NCBI GenBank assembly: GCA_041402125.1
Contig: JAWKSY010000010.1
Coordinates: forward strand, 103,440 to 167,439
Direction of reading: 5' to 3'
DNA: 64,000 nucleotides
Source of the DNA: JAWKSY01 sp041402125
Lineage (GTDB): Bacteria > Planctomycetota > GCA-002687715 > DRQF01
This document shows positions 53,871 to 61,283 of this stretch, piece after piece. A program made the position numbers and the translations under genes. How positions within the stretch are numbered: the first letter of the stretch is position 1; every line of letters begins with the position of its first letter. The notes beneath the pieces were generated by a model that worked only from the letters and a program-made list of their open reading frames with translations, searched no databases and was not told the origin of the DNA.

Positions 53871-55262
53871 ATGCGACCCATGACGGTGGGACGCAGGAGA
53901 CGGGACGCCCTCGCCATCTGGCGCGCGGGCGTCGAGGCGGTGCGGCCGGAGGCGGGGATCGCGGCGACGGTCGCCGCGTCGTCCGTCGCCGTGCGCATCG
54001 GAGGTCGTCGCTATCTCCGCCGCGAGCTCGACCGCGTCCTCGTCCTCGGCGCCGGCAAGGCGGCGGGCGATTCGGCCCGCGCCCTCGTCGCGCGCCTCGC
54101 CCCCGTGATCGCGGCCGGTCTGCGCGTCGAGGGGATCCTGAACGTCGGTCCGGACGCGGGCGAGGCCCCGCCGGGACTCGAGTTCGTCCTCGCCCGGCGG
54201 ACGCACGAGAACCTGCCGACGGAGGACGGCGACGTCGGCGCGCGGCGCATCCGCGCCGCCGCGCGCGCCGCCGGGCCGCGCGATCTGGTGATCGTCCTCG
54301 TCTCGGGGGGCGGCTCCGCTCTCCTGCCCCTCCCGGCCGAGGGCCTGACCCTCGCCGACAAGGTCGAGACGACGCGCCGCCTCGCGGCCGCCGGCGCCCC
54401 CATCGGCGAGCTGAACCTCGTGCGGAAGCACCTCTCCGCCATCAAGGGCGGTCGGCTCGCGGCCGGTTTTCGGGGGCGCGCCCTCGAGACGCTGATCCTC
54501 TCGGACGTCGTCGGCGACCCCCTTCCGGACATCGCCTCGGGGCCGACCGTGGCCGACGAGGGGACCTTCGCGGAGGCTCTCGCCGTCGTCGACGCCCGGC
54601 TCGGCCGGACGCGCCTCCCGGCCCGCGTGCGTCGACACCTCGAACGCGGCGCGGCCGGCGAGCGCCCGGAGGGGCCGCGCCGCCTGCCCGCCCGCGTGCA
54701 CCACACGCTCATGGGCTCGGCCGACCTCGCCCTCGCCGCGATGGACGCGGAGGCCCGCCGCCGGGGCTGGCCGACCCTCGATCTCGGCGCGCGCCTGGAG
54801 GGCGACACCGCCGCCCTGGCCGGGATCCTCGGGGGCGTCGTGCGGAGCGTCCTCGCCGCGGACCGCCCGGCCCCCGCCCCGCTCTGCCTCCTGAGCGGAG
54901 GCGAGACGACGGTGACGCTCGGCCCGAAACCGGGCCGCGGCGGCCGCAACCAGGAGTTCGCCCTGCGCTTCTTCGCGGGGCTCCCCGGCGCCGACCGGCC
55001 GTCCGTCAGCGTCCTCGCCGCCGGCAGCGACGGGGAGGACGGCCCGACCGACGCGGCGGGAGCCCTCCTCGACGCGCCGCGTTTCCGTCGCCTGCGGTCC
55101 GAGACCGGAGAGCCGCAGGTCTCGCTGGGCCGTCACGACGTCCATCCGCTCCTCGACCGCGCCGGAGCCCTCCTCCGCACGGGCCCGACGGGGACCAACG
55201 TCATGGACCTGCGCGTGATCCTCGTCGGATCCCCCTCGGCGACGCGGGGCCGCCGGCGCTAA
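53871..55262 (+). CDS. Glycerate 2-kinase (DUF4147/MOFRL type)
   Basis: 463 aa, the usual length of the class III glycerate kinases (GckA/TtuD). The N-terminal DUF4147 domain includes LVLGAGKAAGDSARALV, VSGGGSALLPLPAEGLTLAD, LNLVRKHLSAIKGGRLA and LSDVVGDPLPDIASGPTV. The C-terminal MOFRL region includes LLSGGETTVTL, GRGGRNQEFALRF and AAGSDGEDGPTDAAGA. It phosphorylates D-glycerate to 2-phosphoglycerate. The start is uncertain (ATG at 53871 or 53880, no clear ribosome binding site). It is divergent from the hydroxyacid dehydrogenase, which would supply its substrate. Confidence 0.95.
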   Translation: MRPMTVGRRRRDALAIWRAGVEAVRPEAGIAATVAASSVAVRIGGRRYLRRELDRVLVLGAGKAAGDSARALVARLAPVIAAGLRVEGILNVGPDAGEAPPGLEFVLARRTHENLPTEDGDVGARRIRAAARAAGPRDLVIVLVSGGGSALLPLPAEGLTLADKVETTRRLAAAGAPIGELNLVRKHLSAIKGGRLAAGFRGRALETLILSDVVGDPLPDIASGPTVADEGTFAEALAVVDARLGRTRLPARVRRHLERGAAGERPEGPRRLPARVHHTLMGSADLALAAMDAEARRRGWPTLDLGARLEGDTAALAGILGGVVRSVLAADRPAPAPLCLLSGGETTVTLGPKPGRGGRNQEFALRFFAGLPGADRPSVSVLAAGSDGEDGPTDAAGALLDAPRFRRLRSETGEPQVSLGRHDVHPLLDRAGALLRTGPTGTNVMDLRVILVGSPSATRGRRR

Positions 55263-55299
55263 GCCCCGTTGACGATTCGAGATAGCCCGCATCGACGCG

Positions 55300-55328
55300 T
55301 TGACAGCGGGACCCCGCCATCGTAACGT
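55300..55328 (+). promoter_or_regulatory. Sigma70-type promoter before the porin gene
   Basis: A perfect TTGACA at 55300-55305 is followed after 17 bases by TAACGT (55323-55328), a moderate -10 match. It lies 42 bp before the porin start at 55370 and just after the glycerate kinase stop, so the porin is probably transcribed on its own. Confidence 0.6.
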
Positions 55329-55369
55329 CCCGGAGTCGTTTCGCTTCGACCGGAGAGGAGGGATTCCCC

Positions 55370-56851
55370 GTGTCGACCAAGGTGATCATCGTCGCCGCCG
55401 CGATCCTCGCGGCCGCCTTCGCGCCCGCGCTGCTCGCGCAGGACCTCGAGAGTCGCATGAAGGCGATCGAGGAACAGAACCGCCTGCTCATGGAGCAGAA
55501 CAAGAAGCTCACCGACTCGCAGAACGAGGTGATCCGCCGGCTCAACGCCACCGAGGAGCGCAACCGGACGCTCGAGGCGCAGATCGCCGAGCGCGAGCGC
55601 TTCGAGGACGACCGACTCCAGACGATGATCCGCGAGGTCGGCAAGATGGTCGAGGGCGGCAACGTCGCCCCGGCGCCCGACGGCGACGGGCGCGGCTACG
55701 GCGGCATCCCCCGCTACGGCCTCACCCGCGGCGGCGGCCAGCTCCAGTTCTACGGACGGGTGCGCCTCGACGCCTTCTTCAACTCCGCGCGCTTCAACCG
55801 CTCGATCGACGCGCAGTGGGTCCGCCCGGAGGACGGCATCAACGCCGAGGACGACGACGACAGCTTCACCCTGAGCGCGCGCCTGACGACGCTGGGCACC
55901 CGCTGGGACCTCGGCGAGGTGGCCGGCGGCCGCGCCCGCGCGAAGATCGAGTTTGACTTCGCCGGCTTCGGCAAGGAGAGCGAGTCCGTCGCGGGCGTCC
56001 GCCTGCTGGTCGCCTACTTCGACATCGACTACGGCGACCTCAGCTTCCGCTTCGGCCAGGACTGGGACGTCATCTCGCCCTACGACCCGCTCGTCGACGA
56101 CTTCCGTCACCTCTGGGACACGGGCAACCTCGGCGACCGTCGCCCCCTCCTCCAGGTCGCCTACCAGCACGGCGGTCGCACCGGATTCGGCTTCGAGGCG
56201 CGTCTCGCCGTCGGCGCCACCGGCACCGTCCTCGAGGGCGGCTCGAACGACGAGGACGACGGCTTCGGCGCCTTCCTCTCCACCGAGGTCGACGGATTCG
56301 ACTCCGGTCTCCCCCACGTCCAGGGCTCGCTTTCCGCGAGCATCGACTCCTGGGTCGCGGGCGAGCGCCTGACGATCGGCGTCTCCGGCCTCTACGGCCG
56401 CCTCGAGACCGACTTCGACTTCGCGGGCGAGAACCAGTTCACGGTCTGGATGGTCGGCGTCGACTTCTTCATCCCGCTGCTCGACGGCGTCCACCTGAAG
56501 GGCGAGGGCTTCTGGGGCAGCGCCCTCGGCGACTTCCGCGGCAACATCGGCCAGAGCATCAACCAGACGACGGGCGAGGAGATCGAGGGCATCGGCGGCT
56601 GGGCCGAGCTCTACTGGCAGGTCACCGACGCCTTCGGCATCGGCGTCGGCGCCTCGATCGACAACCCGGACCTCGCGGACCTCGACGTCGCGCAGCGCGC
56701 CTCGAACTGGGTCGCCTACGTCGCGACCCGCCTCGACCTCGGGGACGGCTTCCGGATGGGACTCGACGGAATGTTCTGGAAGACGGAGTACGTGGATCGC
56801 GAGGGCGGCGACGCCTTCCGCTTCAACTACTTCATCGAAATGAGCTTCTGA
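55370..56851 (+). CDS. Outer-membrane porin with N-terminal coiled coil
   Basis: 493 aa. A signal peptide (about 1-23, ending LLAQ) is followed by a heptad-rich coiled coil (about 25-85: MKAIEEQNRLLMEQNKKL, IRRLNATEERNRTLEAQI) and a beta-barrel of alternating strands (QLQFYGRVRLDAFFNSARF, FRFGQDWDVISPYDPL, GVDFFIPLLDGVHLKGEGF). It ends in Phe (FNYFIEMSF), the outer-membrane assembly signal. The coiled coil may trimerise or contact peptidoglycan. This DcaP-like/planctomycete porin architecture implies a diderm envelope. The GTG start at 55370 follows GGAGAGGAGGG. It has its own promoter and probable terminator. Confidence 0.9.
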   Translation: MSTKVIIVAAAILAAAFAPALLAQDLESRMKAIEEQNRLLMEQNKKLTDSQNEVIRRLNATEERNRTLEAQIAERERFEDDRLQTMIREVGKMVEGGNVAPAPDGDGRGYGGIPRYGLTRGGGQLQFYGRVRLDAFFNSARFNRSIDAQWVRPEDGINAEDDDDSFTLSARLTTLGTRWDLGEVAGGRARAKIEFDFAGFGKESESVAGVRLLVAYFDIDYGDLSFRFGQDWDVISPYDPLVDDFRHLWDTGNLGDRRPLLQVAYQHGGRTGFGFEARLAVGATGTVLEGGSNDEDDGFGAFLSTEVDGFDSGLPHVQGSLSASIDSWVAGERLTIGVSGLYGRLETDFDFAGENQFTVWMVGVDFFIPLLDGVHLKGEGFWGSALGDFRGNIGQSINQTTGEEIEGIGGWAELYWQVTDAFGIGVGASIDNPDLADLDVAQRASNWVAYVATRLDLGDGFRMGLDGMFWKTEYVDREGGDAFRFNYFIEMSF

Positions 56852-56863
56852 TCCGGATCGCGC

Positions 56864-56904
56864 GGCCCGCGTCCGACCCCGCTCCGCGGGGCCCGGCGCG
56901 GGCC
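56864..56904 (+). terminator. Nested hairpin after the porin gene
   Basis: GGCCCGCG (56864-56871) pairs with CGCGGGCC (56897-56904), enclosing an inner CCCCGC/GCGGGG stem (56877-56891). It is followed by TCTTCAT, and it begins 12 bases after the porin stop. Confidence 0.6.
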
Positions 56905-57068
56905 TCTTCATGGGCGGAGCGCGACGCCGACGTCGCGGCTCTCCCGCGGGATGGACGGCGCGTCATGGAGCGGCGCGAAGCGCGGACGTGCGGGGTCGCC
57001 GAGGGTCGCGCTCGTCGAGAAGAGGGTCGCGGTCGGGATCCCGGCGGAGTCGACCGCCGGGGCCCGGA

Positions 57069-60000
57069 TCAGAACTCGAGCTTCTCGATCCGCATCTCGC
57101 CGAAGTGGCAGTCGCCCTTCTTGACCGCGATGGCGAGCTCGACGCCGGCCCCGAAGCGGATCCCCGGATCGACGGAACCGATCAGACCGGTCTCCGACGC
57201 CGTCGTCCCCGGTCGCACGACGACGACGTCGCCGTGCCACTCGATCGACAGCACCTGGGAGACGCCGGCCGCCATCTTTCCGTAGCCGGGGCAACGGTGC
57301 AGCTTCTCGACCGCCCCGTCGCGGCTGCCGACGAAGAAGCCGTCGGCGGTCGCGCGGAAGAAGAACGAGCGCGTGCCCTCCTTGAGTCGCACCTCGGCCT
57401 CGCCGGTGATGCGTCGGAGGACCATCGTGATCCGCCAGCCCTTGCCGCCCGAGACGTTGCGGTGCTGGAGGAAGCTCTTCAGGGGCAGCGTGCTCTCGGC
57501 CCAACCGTCCTCCTGGTCGGCCGAGGTGAGCTGGACGGCCGCGTTCTCGACGACCTCGCGCATCATGCCGCCGATGGCCGAACCCCAGGGCTCGAGACCC
57601 CGGAGACCCGCCTTCTCGGCGCCGAGGAGCGGAAGGTTGTAGGTCGAGCTCCCCACCTTGAGCGGCGAGGCCGGACGCGGGAACAGCGCGAGCTCGAGGC
57701 GTGACTCCTCCTGGTGGTCGAGGGTGTCGCGATAGGGGAAGAATCCCTTGCGACGCAGCTCGATCTGGTGGGGTCCGCGGCTCAGTCCGCCCTCCCAGGG
57801 CGTCGCGCCCTTCGGGACGCCGTCGATGAGGAGGTCGGCGGGACCGCCCTCGCAGGTGATGCCGAGCGACGGATAGAGGACCCGCGCCTTCGACAGGCGG
57901 TCCTTCATCGCATCGAGATCGGGCGAGAACCAGTAGGTCTCCTCGAAGCCGGCGAGCAGGCCCGGGATCTCGGCCTCGTCGCGGGTCGCCGCGACCTGGG
58001 CGACGATCTCGCGCTCCTTCGCGCCCAGCCCCTTCGTCACCGCCGCGTCGACGACGCGCTCGAGGCGCTTCATCTCGTCGTCCGGACGGAGTTCGAGGCG
58101 GTCCGCGAAGTCCTGCTTCACCTGGGTCAGACGCTCCTCGAGCGCGGCGTAGTCGCCGCGCTTCCAGACGGCGGTGAGACCGGACACGAGTCCGGCGCCG
58201 ACCTTCTCGCGGCGCTCGCGGAGCACCCGGCGCAGCTCGCGCTTCAGGCGGGCGTTCTCGCTCGGCTTGAGCGTCTCGAAGGCGGCCTCGGCGTCGGCCG
58301 CGAGCGCCTTCGACTCGAGGAGAAAGGCCTCGTCGCTGAGTTCGGCGAGCTCGACGACGAGCTTCTCGGCCGCGGCGAGCTGCGCTCCGGACTCGGGCAG
58401 CCGGTTGAGCATCCCCGTCGCCTCGGAGCGCTTGGGGCTGAAATCGTAGGCGGCGAGGTAGGCCTTGAGGCGCTCGCGCTTGTCCTCGTCCGTCGTGGCG
58501 GCGGCGATGGCCGCCCAGTCGCGGCGCTCGTCGGCGCCCTTCGCCCGGACGTCGTTCTCGATGTCGAGGATCCGGCGCAATCCGCCGGCCGGCGCGCCGC
58601 CGGCGATGTCGTGGACGGCTCGGGCGCGCGCGGCGCGCTCGAGGAAGGTCGACCAGTCCGTCGCGTCGCGGAGCGCCTCGAGATCGGCGGTGCGGGCGCG
58701 ATCGGTGTCGCGGACCGCCTTGTCGGCGATGCGCGTCCAGCGCTTCTGGGCCTCGGCCCGCTCCTCCACCGCGTCGATCCCGGCCAGGAGCGCCGCGAAG
58801 CGATCGCGATGGGCCTCGAGCGAGGCGACCAGGGTCTCCGCGGACTCGCCCTCCCGGGCGTCCAGGAAGGAGGCGACGTCGCCGCTCTCCGAGGTCCCGC
58901 CGCCGCCCCCCTGCTCGCCGCCCTTGTCACCGCCCTTCAGGACGAAGAACGCGCCGCCGCCGATCGCGAGCACGCCGACGACGCCGGCGATCGCGAGCCA
59001 CTTGCCGCGTCCGCCGGACGCGGCGGGCGCGCGGGCCGCGCCCCCCGCGGGTCGCGCGGCCGGCGTGGCCATCGTCGCCGCGAGCGCCGTCGCGACCTCG
59101 GTCGCGCCGGAGTCGCCGAGCGCGGGCGCGATGCTCTGCGAGGCGAAGGGGACCTCCTCCCCTTCCGGCGACCTCCCCTCGAGGACGGCGTCGATGTCGT
59201 CGAGAAGGGCGTCGTAGTGCTCGTAACGGTCGGCCGAGTCCCGCGCCATCATCTTCGAGATGACGTGGACCGCGCCCGCCGAGACCCCCTGCCGCAGGTC
59301 CTGCGGGTTGGGGATCTGCTGGGTCATCTTGTTGTGGAAGACCTCGATCGCGGTCTGTCCGAAGTAGGGCGGCTTGCCGGTGAGGAGGTAGTAGAGCGTG
59401 CAGCCGAGGCTGTAGATGTCGCTCCGGAAATCGACCTCCTTGCCCATGGACTGCTCGGGCGACATGTAGCCCGGCGTCCCGATGACCGTTCCCTGCTGGG
59501 TGAGCTCGGTCATCCCGGGCTCGCGCGCCTTCTGGCGGAGCGCCGCGATGCCGAAGTCGGTGAGCTTCGCGACCCCGCGGCGGCGCCGGCTGGCGTCGTT
59601 CGAGCTGGGATAGGCGACCATGATGTTGGCCGGCTTGATGTCGCGATGGATGACGCCCTGGTCGGCCGCGTGGTCGAGCCCGCTGACGACGTCGCGGATC
59701 AGCTCGAAGGCCGACTTCTCCTCGTAGGGACCCGACTCGTGCAGGACCTCGCCGCAGTCCTTGCCGTGGATGAACTCGAGCACCATGTAGATGGTGCCGT
59801 GCGCGGAGCCGTGGTCGAAGATGCTGACGATGTTCGGATGGTTGAGCTTCGCCGCCGCGAGGGCCTCGCGCTTGAAGCGCGCCTGGAAGCCGGTGTCGGA
59901 GTCGTTCCCGAGCACCTTCATGACCTTGATCGCGACCTCGCGGTTCAGGCTGAGCTGGACCGCGCGGTAGACGACGCCCATGCCGCCCTCGCCGAGCTTC

Positions 60001-60173
60001 GCGACGAGGCGGTAACCGGGGATGAGATCCTCCTGTCCGACGAGCGCGTCCGACGCCCCCGTCGGCGCGGCGCTCTCCCCCAATCGCGTGGGTTCGATCG
60101 GCTGCACCGGGGCGCGCACGGTCTTCTTGTCGTCACCCGGATTCGGGCCCGGAGGAGTGGGATCGCTGGTCAC
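57069..60173 (-). CDS. Transmembrane Ser/Thr protein kinase with PEGA-like and lectin-like C-terminal domains
   Basis: 1034 aa. Kinase domain residues about 54-335: LGEGGMGVVY (60-69), Lys83, HRDIKPAN (176-183), DFG (206-208) and GTPGYMSPEQ. An Ala/Pro linker leads to a transmembrane helix (392-412). The outer part has a long helical region (about 430-790), a PEGA-like segment (about 800-850: ADLLIDGVPKGATPWEGGLS, GPHQIELRRKGFFPY) and a C-terminal beta-rich domain resembling a concanavalin/laminin-G-like fold (RITMVLRRITGEAEVRL, FFFRATADGFFVGSRDG), perhaps a polysaccharide sensor. The GTG start at 60173 follows AGGAG. It lies 16 bp downstream of the redoxin lipoprotein gene, so the two are probably one transcript. 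Confidence 0.93.
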   Translation of the reverse strand: MTSDPTPPGPNPGDDKKTVRAPVQPIEPTRLGESAAPTGASDALVGQEDLIPGYRLVAKLGEGGMGVVYRAVQLSLNREVAIKVMKVLGNDSDTGFQARFKREALAAAKLNHPNIVSIFDHGSAHGTIYMVLEFIHGKDCGEVLHESGPYEEKSAFELIRDVVSGLDHAADQGVIHRDIKPANIMVAYPSSNDASRRRRGVAKLTDFGIAALRQKAREPGMTELTQQGTVIGTPGYMSPEQSMGKEVDFRSDIYSLGCTLYYLLTGKPPYFGQTAIEVFHNKMTQQIPNPQDLRQGVSAGAVHVISKMMARDSADRYEHYDALLDDIDAVLEGRSPEGEEVPFASQSIAPALGDSGATEVATALAATMATPAARPAGGAARAPAASGGRGKWLAIAGVVGVLAIGGGAFFVLKGGDKGGEQGGGGGTSESGDVASFLDAREGESAETLVASLEAHRDRFAALLAGIDAVEERAEAQKRWTRIADKAVRDTDRARTADLEALRDATDWSTFLERAARARAVHDIAGGAPAGGLRRILDIENDVRAKGADERRDWAAIAAATTDEDKRERLKAYLAAYDFSPKRSEATGMLNRLPESGAQLAAAEKLVVELAELSDEAFLLESKALAADAEAAFETLKPSENARLKRELRRVLRERREKVGAGLVSGLTAVWKRGDYAALEERLTQVKQDFADRLELRPDDEMKRLERVVDAAVTKGLGAKEREIVAQVAATRDEAEIPGLLAGFEETYWFSPDLDAMKDRLSKARVLYPSLGITCEGGPADLLIDGVPKGATPWEGGLSRGPHQIELRRKGFFPYRDTLDHQEESRLELALFPRPASPLKVGSSTYNLPLLGAEKAGLRGLEPWGSAIGGMMREVVENAAVQLTSADQEDGWAESTLPLKSFLQHRNVSGGKGWRITMVLRRITGEAEVRLKEGTRSFFFRATADGFFVGSRDGAVEKLHRCPGYGKMAAGVSQVLSIEWHGDVVVVRPGTTASETGLIGSVDPGIRFGAGVELAIAVKKGDCHFGEMRIEKLEF

Positions 60174-60189
60174 CGCCCGCCGCTCCTGA

Positions 60190-61008
60190 TCACTTCACCT
60201 TCGCCACTTCGGCGAGGACGGTCTCGATGTCCGGTCGGTCCTCGGGCTCGCGACCGGTGTAGCCCCAGCGACGCACGCCCTGCGAATCGAAGATGAAGGT
60301 CGAGGGCCGCGCGAGATCGGCATTCACGCGGAAGCGCGACACCGCGACGAGGTCGGGATCGAGGAGGATCGGGAAGGGCGGGTTCTCGCCCAGATCCGCG
60401 ATCTCCTTCGAGGCCGCCACGAAGGAGTCGACCTCCCGCGAGCTGCCGGGGAAGACGATCACGACCTCGGCCCCGGCCTTCCGGAAGCGCTCGTAGTTCA
60501 CGACGAACTGGGCGGTGTAGGCCGTGCACATCGGGCAGAGGTAGCCCGGGAATCCGCGCGTGAAGACCATCACCAGCGGCTTGCCGCGGAAGCTCGAGAG
60601 CTTCACGCGATTGCCGTTCTGGTCGATGAAGGTCGGCTCGTCCGGATCGTTCACGGTCGTCGAACCGGTGATGGTGACGTCGCCGGTGGAAACGTTCGAG
60701 GTCAGGTTCTTCTTGAACTGGATCTGATCGATGGGCGCGATGGGATCGCCCGAGGCGGTCTTCGTGCGGATCCGGGTCTCGTAGTACTGCCGGTCGTAGC
60801 CTTCCATCGTCTGGACGAGGTCGTCGTAGCGGTCGCGGCTCCGACCCTGGGCCGAGGCGTAACCCTTCTGGTTGCCCCAGGTCATGTCGAGGACGTTCCG
60901 TTCGGACGAGCCGCCGCTCATCGACGAACCGTTCGAACCGGTCGAGCTGCAGGCGGCCGTCAGGACGAGCGCGACCAGGGCCGCGGCGGCGATCAGGGAT
61001 CGCATCAT
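60190..61008 (-). CDS. AhpC/TSA-type redoxin lipoprotein
   Basis: About 272 aa. A lipoprotein signal ends at LTAAC (Cys about residue 20). A Ser/Gly-rich linker and a non-conserved helical segment (to about 120) precede a thioredoxin-fold redoxin domain (SSFRGKPLVMVFTRGFPGYL, then CPMCTAY with a CxxC pair, VVIVFPGSSREVDSFV and FIFDSQGVRRWGYTGREP). It resembles AhpC/TSA peroxiredoxin-like proteins anchored in the periplasm and could reduce peroxides or protein thiols. The ATG at 61008 is preferred because GGGAG lies 10 bases upstream; an ATG at 61017 would touch that site. It is followed after 16 bp by the kinase gene, suggesting redox input to signalling (inference). Confidence 0.9.
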   Translation of the reverse strand: MMRSLIAAAALVALVLTAACSSTGSNGSSMSGGSSERNVLDMTWGNQKGYASAQGRSRDRYDDLVQTMEGYDRQYYETRIRTKTASGDPIAPIDQIQFKKNLTSNVSTGDVTITGSTTVNDPDEPTFIDQNGNRVKLSSFRGKPLVMVFTRGFPGYLCPMCTAYTAQFVVNYERFRKAGAEVVIVFPGSSREVDSFVAASKEIADLGENPPFPILLDPDLVAVSRFRVNADLARPSTFIFDSQGVRRWGYTGREPEDRPDIETVLAEVAKVK

Positions 61009-61222
61009 GTGTTCCATCTCCCAAAGGCGCTCGATCCGCCGGCGCGCCGGCCGGTCGGGATCGCGGATATCCCTCTACCGGAATCGGAGTTAGGCCCGAT
61101 TCCCGGGGCGAGCATAGCACAGGACGACCGACGCCGGAAAGCGGCCGTCCCGTCCGCGATCACGGCGGGCGTCCCCTACTCCATCGGCCACCGACCCCGC
61201 CCGACTGACCCCGGGCGCCGCG

Positions 61223-61245
61223 CGACGACGGGATGACCGTCGTCG
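61223..61245 (-). terminator. Hairpin after the beta-helix protein gene
   Basis: CGACGACGG (61223-61231) pairs perfectly with CCGTCGTCG (61237-61245) around GATGA, about 40 bases beyond the stop of the minus-strand gene at 61284. There is no T-run. The remaining spacer 61009-61283 should also carry the redoxin promoter but no clear boxes are seen. Confidence 0.4.
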
Positions 61246-61283
61246 GGGCGCCGCGGGGCCGGCGGGACGGCCCCGGGGCGGCT

